DNA of 64,000 nt from Closterium sp. Naga37s-1 (lineage: Eukaryota; Streptophyta; Zygnematophyceae; Desmidiales; Closteriaceae). The DNA lies in assembly GCA_947471745.1 (NCBI GenBank), contig CANJKZ010000511.1, positions 1 to 64,000 on the forward strand, written 5' to 3'. Positions 1 to 13,300 of the stretch are shown piece after piece (the first letter of the stretch is position 1; the number at the start of each line of letters is the position of its first letter). The position numbers were made by a program, and so were the translations under genes. The notes beneath the pieces were generated by a model, which searched no databases, was not told the DNA's origin, and worked only from the letters and a program-made list of their open reading frames with translations.

Positions 1-1260
1 GGAGAATGGGGCGGGGTGATGGAAAGCGGGAGAATGGGGCGGGGTGATGGAAGGAGGGAGAATGGGGCGGGGTGATGGAAAGCGGGAGAATGGGGCGGGG
101 TGATGGAAATCGGGAGAATGGGGCGGGTGATGGAAAGCGGGAGAATGGGGCGGGGTGATGGAAAGCGGGAGAATGGGGCGGGGTGATGGAAAGCGGGAGA
201 ATGGGGCGGGTGATGGAAAGCGGGAGAATGGGGCGGGGTGGTGGAAAGCGGGAGAATGGGGCGGAGTGATGGAAAGCGGGAGAATGGGGCGGGGTGATGG
301 AAAGAGGGAGAATGGGGCGGGGTGATGGAAACGGGTGAATGGGGCGTGGTGTTGGAAAGCGGGAAAATGGGGCGGGGTGATGGAAAGCGGGAGAATGGGG
401 CGGGGTGATGGAAGGAGGGAGAATGGGGCGGGGTGATGGAAAGCGGGAGAATGGGGCGGGGTGATGGATAGCGGGAGAATGGGCGCGGGTGATGGAAAGC
501 GGGAGAATGGGGCGGGTGATGGAAAGCGGGAGAATGGGGCGGGGTGATGGAAGGCGGGAGAATGGGGCGGGGTGATGGAAAGCGGGAGAATGGGGTGGGG
601 TGATGGAAAGCGGGAGAATGGGCGGGGTGATGGAAAGCGGGAGAATGGGGCGGTGTGATGGAAAGAGGGAGAATGGGGCGGGGGTGATGGAAAGCGGGAG
701 AATGGGGCGGGGTGATGGAAAGCGGGAGAATGGGGCGGGGTGATGGAAAGCGGGAGAATGGGGCGGGTGATGGAAAGCGGGAGAATGGGGCGGGGTGATG
801 GAAAGTGGGAGAATGGGGCGGGGTGATGGAAAGCGGAGAATGGGGCGGGGTGATGGAAAGCGGGAGAATGGGGCGGGGTGATGGAAAGCGGGAGAATGGG
901 GCGGGGTGATGGAAAGCGGGAGAATGGGGCGGGGTGATGGAAGGAGGGAGAATGGGGCGGGGTGATGGAAAGCGGGAGAATAGGGCGGGGTGATGGAAAG
1001 CGGGAGAATGGGGCGTGGTGATGGAAAGCGGGAGAATGGGGCAGGGTGATGGAAATCGGGAGAATGGGGCGGGTTGATGGAAAGCGGGAGAATGGGGCGG
1101 GGTGATGGAAAGCCGGAGAATGGGGCGGGGTGATGGAAAGCTGGAGAATGGGGCGGGGTGATGGAAAGAGGAAGAATGGGGCGGGGATGGAAAGCGGGAG
1201 AATGGGGCGGGGTGATGGAAAGCGGGAGAATGGGGCAGGGTGATGGAAAGCGGGAGAATA

Positions 1261-3212
1261 AAGCCCGGTGATGGAAAGCGGGAGAATGGGGCGGGGTGAT
1301 GGAAAGCGGGAGAATGGGGCGGGGTGATGGAAGGAGGGAGAATGGGGCGTGGTGATGGAAAGCAGGAGAATGGGGCGGGGTGATGGAAAGCGGGAGAATG
1401 GGGCGGGGTGATAAAAGCGGGAGAATGGGGCGGGGTGATGGAAAGCGGGAGAATGAGGCGGGGTGATGGAAAGCGGGAGAATGGGGTGGGGTGATGGAAA
1501 GCGGGAGAATGGGGCGGGGTGATGGAAGGAGGGAGAATGGGGAGGGGTGATGGAAAGTGGGTGAATGGGGCGGGGTGATGGAAAGCGGGAGAATGGGGCG
1601 GGGTGATGGAAAGCGGGAGAATGGGGCGGGGTGATGGAAGGAGGGAGAATGGGGCGGGGTGATGGAAAGCGGGAGAATGGGGCGGGATGATGGAAAGCGG
1701 GAGAATGGGGCGGGGTGATGGAAAGCGGGAGAATGGGGCCGGGTGATGGACAGCGGGAGAATGGGGCGGGGTGATGGAAAGCGGGAGAATGGGGCGGGGT
1801 GATGGGAGTGAGAATGGGGCGGGGTGATGGAAAGCGGGAGAATGGGGTGGGGCAACGCAAAGCGGGAGAATGGGGCGGGGTGATGGAAAGCGGGAGAATG
1901 GGGCGGGGTGATGGAAAGCGGGAGAATGGGGCGGGATGATGGAAAGTGGGAGAATGGGGCGGGATGATGGAAAGCGGGAGAATGGGGCGGGGTGATGGAA
2001 AGTGGGAGAATGGGGCGGGGTGATGGAAAGCGGGAGAATAGGGCGGGGTGATGGAAAGCAGGAGAATGGGGCGGGGTGATGGAAAGCGGGAGAATGGGGC
2101 GGGGTGATGGAAGGAGGGAGAATGGGGCGTGGTGATGGAAAGCGGGAGAATGGGGCGGGGTGATGGAAAGCGGGAGAATGGGGCGGGGTGATGGAAAGCG
2201 GGAGAATGGGGCAGGGTGATGGAAAGCGGGAGAATAAAGCCCGGTGATGGAAAGCGGGAGAATGGGGCGGGGTGATGGAAAGCGGGAGAATGGGGCGGGG
2301 TGATGGAAGGAGGGAGAATGGGGCGTGGTGATGGAAAGCAGGAGAATGGGGCGGGGTGATGGAAAGCGGGAGAATGGGGCGGGGTGATAAAAAGCGGGAG
2401 AATGGGGCGGGGTGATGGAAAGCGGGAGAATGAGGCGGGGTGATGGAAAGCGGGAGAATGGGGTGGGGTGATGGAAAGCGGGAGAATGGGGCGGGGTGAT
2501 GGAAGGAGGGAGAATGGGGAGGGGTGATGGAAAGCGGGTGAATGGGGCGGGGTGATGGAAAGCGGGAGAATGGGGCGGGGTGATGGAAAGCGGGAGAATG
2601 GGGCGGGGTGATGGAAGGAGGGAGAATGGGGCGGGGTGATGGAAAGCGGGAGAATGGGGCGGGATGATGGAAAGCGGGAGAATGGGGCGGGGTGATGGAA
2701 AGCGGGAGAATGGGGCCGGGTGATGGACAGCGGGAGAATGGGGCGGGGTGATGGAAAGCGGGAGAATGGGGCGGGGTGATGGGAGGGAGAATGGGGCGGG
2801 GTGATGGAAAGCGGGAGAATGGGGTGGGGCAACGCAAAGCGGGAGAATGGGGCGGGGTGATGGAAAGCGGGAGAATGGGGCGGGGTGATGGAAAGCGGGA
2901 GAATGGGGCGGGATGATGGAAAGTGGGAGAATGGGGCGGGATGATGGAAAGCGGGAGAATGGGGCGGGGTGATGGAAAGTGGGAGAATGGGGCGGGGTGA
3001 TGGAAAGCGGGAGAATGGGGCGGGGTGATGGAAAGCAGGAGAATGGGGCGGGGTGATGGAAAGCGGGAGAATGGGGCGGGGTGATGGAAGGAGGGAGAAT
3101 GGGGCGTGGTGATGGAAAGCGGGAGAATGGGGCGGGGTGATGGAAAGCGGGAGAATGGGGCGGGGTCATGGAAAGCGGGAGAATGGGGCGGGGTGATGGA
3201 AAGCGGGAGAAT
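1261..3212. repeat. 976-bp higher-order repeat in the minisatellite
   Basis: Rare unit variants recur in the same order at a spacing of 976-977 bp. The unit with AATAAAGCCCGG is at 1256 and 2232, and the unit with GGGGCAACGCAAAG is at 1850 and 2827. This shows that blocks of about 35 units were duplicated as a whole. The end coordinate is approximate. Confidence 0.75.
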
Positions 3213-6130
3213 GGGGCGGGGTCATCGAAAGCGGGAGAATGGGGCTGGGTGATGGAAAGCGGGAGAATGGGGTGGGGTGATGGAAAGCGGGAGAATGAGG
3301 CTGGGTGATGGAAAGCAGGAGAATGGGGTGGGGTGATGGAAAGCGGGAGAATGGGGCGGGGTGAAGGAAAGCGGGAGAATGGGGCGGGGTGATGAAAAGC
3401 GGGAGAATGGGGCGGGGTGATGGAAAGCGGGAGAATGGGGCGGGGTGATGGAAAGCGGGAGAATGGGGCGGGGTGATGGAAGGAGGGAGAATGGGGCGTG
3501 GTGATGGAAAGCGGGAGAATGGGGCGGGGTGATGGAAAGCGGGAGAATGGGGCGGGGTCATGGAAAGCGGGAGAATGGGGCGGGGTGATGGAAAGCGGGA
3601 GAATGGGGCGGGGTCATCGAAAGCGGGAGAATGGGGCTGGGTGATGGAAAGCGGGAGAATGGGGTGGGGTGATGGAAAGCGGGAGAATGGGGCTGGGTGA
3701 TGGAAAGCAGGAGAATGGGGTGGGGTGATGGAAAGCGGGAGAATGGGGCGGGGTGAAGGAAAGCGGGAGAATGGGGCGGGGTGATGAAAAGCGGGAGAAT
3801 GGGGCGGGGTGCTGGAAAGCGGGAGAATGAGGCGGGGTGATGGAAAGCGGGAGAATGGGGCGGGGTGATGGAAAGCAGGAGAATGGGGCAGGGTGATGGA
3901 AGGAGGGAGAATGGGGCGGGGCGATAGAAAGCGGGAGAATGGGGCGGGGTGATGGAAAGCGGGAGAACGGGGCGGGTTGATGGAAGGAGGGAGAATGGGG
4001 CGGGGTGATGGAAAGCGGGAGAATGGGACGGGGGTGATGGAAGGCGGGAGAATGGGGCGGGGTGATGGAGGGCGGGAGAATGGGGCGGGGTGATGGAAGG
4101 CGGGAGAATGGGGCGGGGTGATGGAAGGAGGAAGAATGGGGCGGGGTGATGGAAAGCGGGAGAATGGGGCGGGGTGATGGAAAGCGGGAGAATGAGGCGG
4201 GGTGATGGAAGGAGGGAGAATGGGGCGGGGTGATGGAAAGCGGGAGAATGGGGCGGTGTGATGGAAGGAGGGAGAATGGGGCGGGGCGATAGAAAGCGGG
4301 AGAATGGGGCGGGGTGATGGAAAGCGGGTGAACGGGGCGGGTTGATGGAAGGAGGGAGAATGGGGCGGGGTGATGGAAAGCGGGAGAATGGGGCGGGGTG
4401 ATGGAAAGCGGGAGAATGGGGCGGGGTGATTGAAAGCGGGAGAATGGGGCGGGGTGATGGAAAGCAGGAGAATGGGGCGGGGTGATGGAAAGCGGGAGAA
4501 TGGGGCGGGGTGATGGAAAGCAGGAGAATGGGGCGGGGTGATGGAAAGCGGGAGAATGGGGCGGGGTGATGGAAGGAGGGAGAATGGGGCGTGGTGATGG
4601 AAAGCGGGAGAATGGGGCGGGGTGATGGAAAGCGGGAGAATGGGGCGGGGTCATGGAAAGCGGGAGAATGGGGCGGGGTGATGGAAAGCGGGAGAATGGG
4701 GCGGGGTCATCGAAAGCGGGAGAATGGGGCTGGGTGATGGAAAGCGGGAGAATGGGGTGGGGTGATGGAAAGCGGGAGAATGAGGCTGGGTGATGGAAAG
4801 CAGGAGAATGGGGTGGGGTGATGGAAAGCGGGAGAATGGGGCGGGGTGAAGGAAAGCGGGAGAATGGGGCGGGGTGATGAAAAGCGGGAGAATGGGGCGG
4901 GGTGATGGAAAGCGGGAGAATGGGGCGGGGTGATGGAAAGCGGGAGAATGGGGCGGGGTGATGGAAGGAGGGAGAATGGGGCGTGGTGATGGAAAGCGGG
5001 AGAATGGGGCGGGGTGATGGAAAGCGGGAGAATGGGGCGGGGTCATGGAAAGCGGGAGAATGGGGCGGGGTGATGGAAAGCGGGAGAATGGGGCGGGGTC
5101 ATCGAAAGCGGGAGAATGGGGCTGGGTGATGGAAAGCGGGAGAATGGGGTGGGGTGATGGAAAGCGGGAGAATGGGGCTGGGTGATGGAAAGCAGGAGAA
5201 TGGGGTGGGGTGATGGAAAGCGGGAGAATGGGGCGGGGTGAAGGAAAGCGGGAGAATGGGGCGGGGTGATGAAAAGTGGGAGAATGGGGCGGGGTGCTGG
5301 AAAGCGGGAGAATGGGGCGGGGTGATGGAAAGCGGGAGAATGGGGCGGGGTGATGGAAAGCAGGAGAATGGGGCGGGGTGATGGAAGGAGGGAGAATGGG
5401 GCGGGGCGATAGAAAGCGGGAGAATGGGGCGGGGTGATGGAAAGCGGGAGAACGGGGCGGGTTGATGGAAGGAGGGAGAATGGGGCGGGGTGATGGAAAG
5501 CGGGAGAATGGGACGGGGTGATGGAAGGCGGGAGAATGGGGCGGGGTGATGGAGGGCGGGAGAATGGGGCGGGGTGATGGAAGGCGGGAGAATGGGGCGG
5601 GGTGATGGAAGGAGGAAGAATGGGGCGGGGTGATGGAAAGCGGGAGAATGGGGCGGGGTGATGGAAAGCGGGAGAATGAGGCGGGGTGATGGAAGGAGGG
5701 AGAATGGGGCGGGGTGATGGAAAGCGGGAGAATGGGGCGGTGTGATGGAAGGAGGGAGAATGGGGCGGGGCGATAGAAAGCGGGAGAATGGGGCGGGGTG
5801 ATGGAAAGCGGGTGAACGGGGCGGGTTGATGGAAGGAGGGAGAATGGGGCGGGGTGATGGAAAGCGGGAGAATGGGGCGGGGTGATGGAAAGCGGGAGAA
5901 TGGGGCGGGGTGATTGAAAGCGGGAGAATGGGGCTGGGTGATGGAAAGCGGGAGAATGGGGTGGGGTGATGGAAAGCGGGAGAATGGGGCGGGGTGATGG
6001 AAAGCGGGAGAATGGGGCGGGGTGATGGAAAGCGGGAGAATGAGGCGGGGTGATGGAAAGCGGGAGAATGGGGCGGGGTGATGGAAAGCGGGAGAATGGG
6101 GCGGGGTGATGGAAGGAGGGAGAATGGGGC
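3166..6130. repeat. 1,485-bp higher-order repeat in the minisatellite
   Basis: The marker unit GGGTCATCGAAAGC occurs at 3221, 3613, 4706 and 5098. The spacing is 392 bp (14 units), then 1,485 bp between corresponding copies, so a block of about 53 units was copied in tandem. The two copies diverge toward the right, and the outer limits given here are approximate. Confidence 0.7.
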
Positions 6131-9100
6131 GGGGTGATGGAAAGCGGGAGAATGGGGCGGGGTGATGGAAAGCGGGAGAATGGGGCGGGGTGATAGAAAG
6201 CGGGAGAATGGGGCGGGGTGATGGAAAGCGGGAGAATGGGGCGGGGTGATGGAAGGAGGGAGAATGGGGCGGGGTGATGGAAAGCGGGAGAATGGGGCGG
6301 GGTGATGGAAGGAGGGAGAATGGGGCGGGGTGATGGAAAGCGGGAGAATGGGGCGGGGTGATGGAAAGCGGGAGAATGGGGCGGGGAGCGTAGGGAAAAG
6401 CATCGAGTGCCCATGTTCAAATATACCTTCCAGATCAACTTCAGATTGGTTCGCGCGCACCGAAAAGTTCGGCGTCCGCGATGACGGCCGTGCCTGCTGA
6501 CAAATGCTAAGGAATCGCATGGATTCCTATAGGCGTAGAGAAAAACATCCAACGACCCAAATGTTGTTGCATATTCGGGTGGCCCATGTTCAAATACACC
6601 TTCCAAAGCAACTTCAGCTTGGTTCGCGCGCACGGAAAAGTTTGGCGCCCGCGATGACGGCCGTGCCTGCCGACAAATGCTAAGGAAGTGCATGGATCCC
6701 TATAGGCGCAGGGAAAAGCTTCCAACGACCCAAATGATGTATATTTGGGTAACCCATGTTCAAGAACACCTTCTAGAGCAACTTCAACTTGGTTCGCGCG
6801 CACGGAAAAGTTCGGCGCCCGCAATGACGGCCGTGCTTGCCGACAAATGCTAAGGAGGCGCATGGATCCCTATAAGCGCAGGGAAAAGCACCCGACGACC
6901 CGAATGTTGTTGCATATTCGGGTAACCCATGTTCAAGAACACCTTCCAGAGCAACTTCAGCTTGGTTCGCGCGCATGGAAAAGTTCGACGCCCGCGATGA
7001 CGGCCGTGCCTGCCCACAAATGCTAAGGAAGCGCATGGATCCCTATAGGCACTGGGAAAAGCACCTGACGACCCGAATGTTGTTGCATATTCGGGTGGCC
7101 TATGCTCAAATACACCTTCCAGGGCAACTTCAGCTTGGTTCGCGCACACGGAAAATTTCGGCGGCCGCGATGACGGCCGTGCATTCCGACAAATACTCAG
7201 GCAAGCGCGTGGATCCCTATAGGCGCAGGGAAAAGCACTTACGACCCGAATGTTGTTGCATATTTGGGTGGGCCATGTTCAAAAACACCTTCCAGGGCAA
7301 CTTTAGCTTGGTTCGCGCGCACGAAAAAGTTCGGCAGCCGCGAAAACGGCCGTGCCTGCCGACAAATACTAAAGAAGCGCATGGATCCCTATAGGCACAG
7401 AAAAAAAGCATCCAACGACCCGAATGTTGTTGCATATTTGGGTGGCCCATGTTCAAAAAATCCATCCAGAGCAACTTCAGATTGGTTCGCGCGCAAAGAA
7501 AATTTTGGCGCCCGCGATGACGGCCGTGCCTGCCCACAGATGCTAAGGAACCGCATGGATCCCTATAGGTGTAGGGAAAAGCATCCAACCACCCGAATAT
7601 TGTTGCCTATTCGGGTGGCCCATGTTCAAAAACACCATCCAGAGCAACTTCAGCTTGGTTCGCGCACACAGAAATGTTCGGCGACGGCGATGACGGCCGT
7701 GCCTGCCGACAAATGCTAAGGAAGCGCACGGAACAACCTGAATGTTGTTGCATATTCGAGTGGCCCATGTTCAAATACACCTTCGAGAGCAACTTCAGAT
7801 TGGTTCGCGCGCACAGAAAAGTTCGGCGCCCGCGGTGATCGCCGTGCCTGCCCACAGATGCTAAGGAAGCGCATGGATCCCTATAGGCGTAGGGAAAAGC
7901 ATCCAACGACCCGAATATTGTTGCCTATTCGGGTGACCCATGTTCAAGAACACCTTCCAGAGAAACTTTAGCTTGGTTCGCGCGCACGAAAAAGTTCGGT
8001 TCGCACGATGGCGGCCGTGCCTGCCCACAAATGCGAAGGAAGCGCATGGATCCCTATAGGCGCAGGGAAAAACATCCAACCACCCGAATGTTGTTGCATA
8101 TTCGGGTGGCCCATGTTCAAGAACACCTTTCATAGCAACTTCAGCTTGGTTCGCGCACACAGAAAAGTTCGGCGCCCGCGATGACGGCCGTGCCTGCCAA
8201 CAAATGCTAAGGAAACCCACGGAACAACCCAAATGTTGTTGCATATTCGGGTGGCCCATGTTCAAATACACCTTCCGGAGCAACTTCAGATTGGTTCGCA
8301 CGCACAAAAAAGTTCGGCGCCCGCGATGACGGCCTTGCGTGCCCACAGATGCTAAGGAAGCGCATGGATCTCTACAGGCGTAGAGAAAAGCATCCAACGA
8401 CCCGAATGTTGTTGCATATTCGGGTAACCCATGTTCAAGAACACCTTGAGAGCAACTTCAGCTTGGTTCGCGCGCACGGAAAAGTTTGGCGGCCGCGATG
8501 ATGGCCGTGCCTGCCGACAAATGCTATGGAAGCGCATGGATCCCTATAGGCGCAGGGAAAAGCATCCAACGACCCGAATGTTGTTGCATATCTGGGTGGC
8601 CCATGTTCAAAAACACCATCCAGGGCAACTTCAGCTTGGTTCGCGCGCACGGAAAAGTTTGGCGGCCGCGATGACGGCCGTGCCTGCCGACAAATGCTAA
8701 GGAAGCGCATGGATCCCTATAGGCGCAGGGAAAAGCATCCAACGACCCGAATGTTGTTGCATATCTGGGTGGCCCATGTTCAAAAACACCATCCAGGGCA
8801 ACGTCAGCTTGGTTCGCGCGCACGGAAAAGTTCGGCGCCCGCGATGACGGCCGTGCCTGCCCACAAATTCTAAGGAAGCGCATGGATCCCTATAGGCTCA
8901 GGGAAAAGCCTCCAACCACCCGAATGTTGTTGCATATTTGGGTGGCCCATGTTCAAGAACACCTTCCAGAGCAACTTCAGCTTGGTTCGCGCGCACAGAA
9001 AAGTTTGGCGCCCGCGATGACGGCCGTGCCTGCCGACAAATGCTAAGAAAGCGCACGGAACAACCCGAATGTTGTTGCATATTCGGGTGGCCCATATTCA

Positions 9101-10370
9101 AATACACCTTCCAGAGCAACTTCAGATTGGTTCGCACGCACAAAAAAGTTTGGCGCCTGCGATGACGGCCGGGCCTGCCCACAGATGCTAAGGAAGCGCA
9201 TGGATCTCTATAGGCGTAGGGAAAAGCATCCAACGACCCGAATGTTGTTGCATATTCCGGTAACCCATGTTCAAGAATACCTTCCAGAGCAACGTCAGCT
9301 TGGTTCGCGCGCACGGAAAAGTTCGGCGCACGCGATGACGGCCGTGCCTGCCCACAAATGCTAAGGAAGCGCATGGATCCTTATATGCACAGGGAAAAGC
9401 ACCCAATGACCCAAATGTTGATGCATATTCGGGTGGCCCATGTTCAAATACACCTTCCAGAGCAACTTCAGCTTGGTTCGCGCGCATGGAAAAAATCGGC
9501 GGCCACGATGACGGCCATGCCTGCCCAGAAATGCTAGGAAAGCGCATGGATCCCTATAGGCACAGGGAAAAGCATCGAACGACCAGAATGTTGTTGCATA
9601 TTCGGGTGACCCATGTTCAAATACACTTTCCAGAGCAACTTCAGCTTGGTTCGCGCGCACGAAAAAGTTCGGCGGCCGCAATGACGGCCGTGCCTGCCGA
9701 CAAATGCTAAAGAAGCACGTGGATCCCTATAGGCGCAGGGAAAAGCATCCAACGACCCAAATGTTGTTGCATATTCGGGTGGGCCATGTTCAAAAACACC
9801 TTCCAAGGCAACTTCAGCTTGGTTCGCGTGCACAGAAAGGTTCGGCGGCCGCGAAAACGGCCGTGCCTGCCCACAAATGCTAAGGAAGCGCATGGATCCC
9901 TATAAGCGCAGGGAGAAGCATTCAACGACCCGAATGTTGTTGCATATTCGGGTGGCACATGTTCAAAAACACCATCCAGAGCAACTTTAGCTTGGTTCGC
10001 GCACACAGAAAAGTTCGGCGCCCGCGATGACGGCCGTGCCTGCCGACAAATGCTAAGGAAGCGCACGGAACAACCCGAATGTTGTTGCATATTCGGGTGG
10101 CACATGTTCAAAAACACCATCCAGAGCAACTTTAGCTTGGTTCGCGCATTCAGAAAAGTTCGGCGCCCGCGATGACGGCCGTGCCTGCCCACAGATGCTA
10201 AGAAAGCGCATGGATCACTATAGGCGTAGGGAAAAGCATCCAACGACCGGAATATTGTTGCCTATTCGGGTGGTCCATGTTCAAAAACACCTTCCAGAGC
10301 AACTTCAGCTTGGTTCGCGCGCACGGAAAAGTTCGGCGGCCCCAATGACGGCCGTGCCTGCCGACAAATG

Positions 10371-13300
10371 CTAAGGAAGTGCATGGATCCCTATAGACGC
10401 AGGGAAAAGCATCCAACGACCCGAATGTTGCATATTCGGGTGGCCCATGTTCAAATACACCTTCCAACGCAACTTCAGCTTGGTTCGCGCGCACGGAAAA
10501 GTTCGGCGCCCGCGATGACGGCCGTGCCTGCCCACAAATGCTAAGGAAGCGCATGGATCCCTATAAGCACAGGGAAAAGCACCCGACGACCCGAATGTTG
10601 TTGCATATTCGGGTGACCCATGTTCAAATACACCTTCCAGAGCAACTTCAGCTTGGTTCGCGCGCACGAAAAAGTTCGGCGCCCGCAATGACGGCCGTGC
10701 CTGCCGACAAATGCTAAAGAAGCGCGTGGATCCCTATAGGCGCAGGCATCCAACGACCCAAATGTTGTTGCATATTCGGGTGGGCCATGTTCAAAAACAC
10801 CTTCCAGGGCAACGTCAGCTTGGTTCGCGCGCACGGAAAAGTTTGGCGGTTGCGAAAACGGCCGTGCCTGCCGACAAATGCTAAGGAAGCGCATGGATCC
10901 CTATAAGCGCAGGGAAAAGCATTCAACAACCCAAATGCTGTTGCATATTCAGGTGGCCCATGTTCAAAAACACCATCCAGAGCAACTTCAGCTTGGTTCG
11001 CGCACACAGAAAAGTTCGGCGCCCGCGATGACGGCCGTGCCTGCTGACAAATGCTAAGGAAGCGCACGGAACAACCTGAATGTTGTTGCATATTCGGGTG
11101 GCCCAAGTTCAAATACACCTTCCAGAGCAACTTCAGATTGGTTCGCGCGCACAGAAAATTTCGGCGCCCGCGATGACGGCCGTGCCTGCCCACAGATGCT
11201 AGGAAAGCGCATGGATCCCTATAGGCGTAGGGAAAAGCATCCAACGACCCGAATATTGTTGCCTATTCGGGTGGCCCATGTTCAAAAACACCTTCCAGAG
11301 CAACTTCAACTTGGTTCGCGCGCACAGAAAAGTTCGGCGGCCGCAATGACGGCAGTGCATGCCGACAAATGCTAAGGAAGCACATAAATCCCTATAGGCG
11401 CTGGGAAATGCATCCAACGACCCGAATGTTGTTGCATATTTGGGAGGCCCATGTTCAAAAACACCATCCAGAGCAACTTCAGCTTGGTTCGCGCGCACGA
11501 AAAAGTTCGGCGGCCGCGATGACGGCCGTGCCTGTCGACAAATGCTAAGGAAGCGCATGGATCCCTATAGGCACAGGGAAAAGCATCCAACGACCCGAAT
11601 GTTATTGCATATTTGGGTGGCCCATGTTCAAAAACACCCTCCAGGGCAATTTCAGCTTGGTTCGCGCGCACTAAGAAGTTCGGCGGCCACGATGGCGGCC
11701 GTGCCTGCCGACAAATGCTAAGGAAGCGTATGGATCCCTATAGGCGTAGGGAAAAGCATCGAACGACCCGAATGTTGTTGCATATTCGAGTGACCCATGT
11801 TCAATTACACTTTCCAGAGCAACTTCAGATTGGTTCTCGCGCACAGAAAAGTTCGGCGCCCGCGATGACGGCCGTGCCTGCCGACAACTGCTAAGGAAGC
11901 GCATGGATCCCTTTAGGTGTAGGGAATAGCATCCAACGACCCGAATGTTGTTGCATATTCGGGTGGCCCATGTTCAAATACACCTTCCAAAGCAACTTCA
12001 GCTTGGTTCGCGCGCACGGAAAAGTTCGGCGCCCGCGATGACGGCCGTGCCTGCCGACAAATGCTAAGGAAGCGCATGGATCCCTTTAGGTGTAGGGAAT
12101 AGCATCCAATGACCCGAATGTTGTTGAATATTCGGGTGGCCCATGTTCAAATACACCTTCCAAAGCAACTTCAGCTTGGTTCGCGCGCACGGAAAAGTTC
12201 GGCGCCCGCGATGACGGTCGTGCCTGCCGACGAATGCTAAGGAAGCGCATGGATCCCTATAGACGCAGGGAAAAGCATCCAACGACCCGAATGTTGTTGC
12301 ATATTCGAGTAACCTATGTTCAAGAACACCTTCCAGAGCAACTTCAGCTTGGTTCGCGCGCACGGAAAAGTTTGGCGCCCGCGATGACGGCCGTGCCTGC
12401 CCACAAATGCTAAGGAAGCGCATGGATCCCTATAGGCGTAGGGAAAAGCACCCGACGACCTGAATGTTGTTGCATATTCGAATGGCCCATAATCAAATAC
12501 ACCTTCCAGAGCAACTTCAGCTTCGTTCGCGCGCATGGAAAAGTTTGGCGCCCGCGATGACGGCCGTGCCTGCCGACAAATGCTAAGGAAGTGCATGGAT
12601 CCCTATAGACGCAGGGAAAAGCATCCAACGACCCGAATGTTGCATATTCGGGTGGCCCATGTTCAAATACACCTTCCAACGCAACTTCAGCTTGGTTCGC
12701 GCGCACGGAAAAGTTCGGCGCCCGCGATGACGGCCGTGCCTGCCCACAAATGCTAAGGAAGCGCATGGATCCCTATAAGCACAGGGAAAAGCACCCGACG
12801 ACCCGAATGTTGTTGCATATTCGGGTGACCCATGTTCAAATACACCTTCCAGAGCAACTTCAGCTTGGTTCGCGCGCACGAAAAAGTTCGGCGCCCGCAA
12901 TGACGGCCGTGCCTGCCGACAAATGCTAAAGAAGCGCGTGGATCCCTATAGGCGCAGGCATCCAACGACCCAAATGTTGTTGCATATTCGGGTGGGCCAT
13001 GTTCAAAAACACCTTCCAGGGCAACGTCAGCTTGGTTCGCGCGCACGGAAAAGTTTGGCGGTTGCGAAAACGGCCGTGCCTGCCGACAAATGCTAAGGAA
13101 GCGCATGGATCCCTATAAGCGCAGGGAAAAGCATTCAACAACCCAAATGCTGTTGCATATTCAGGTGGCCCATGTTCAAAAACACCATCCAGAGCAACTT
13201 CAGCTTGGTTCGCGCACACAGAAAAGTTCGGCGCCCGCGATGACGGCCGTGCCTGCTGACAAATGCTAAGGAAGCGCACGGAACAACCTGAATGTTGTTG

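Larger units (their letters stand above)
1..6387. repeat. 28-bp G-rich minisatellite array
   Basis: About 228 head-to-tail copies of a 28-bp unit whose core reads GGGAGAATGGGGCGGGG followed by TGATGGAAAGC. The commonest variant ends in GGAGGGAG instead of AGCGGGAG; single-base variants (TCATGG, TCATCG, GGCTGGG, GAATGAGG) mark individual units. Because 28 is not a multiple of 3, three units make an 84-bp, 28-residue period, and the minus strand stays open in all frames as a Pro/His/Phe/Ser-rich pseudo-protein. That is a product of the repeat and not evidence of a gene. The + strand is strongly G-rich with repeated GGGG runs. The array starts before the window and ends sharply against the 173-bp satellite. 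Confidence 0.97.

Noticed and set aside
1-6387. CRISPR-like array because of the 28-bp repeat length
   Set aside because: There are no spacers: the units are directly contiguous. The context is eukaryotic and no cas genes are present.
3166-6693. Long Pro/His/Phe-rich minus-strand frames of 131-680 codons
   Set aside because: They follow the 28-bp repeat exactly (28 residues per three units) and are open in every minus-strand frame. The protein is a by-product of the repeat, with no non-repetitive domain.
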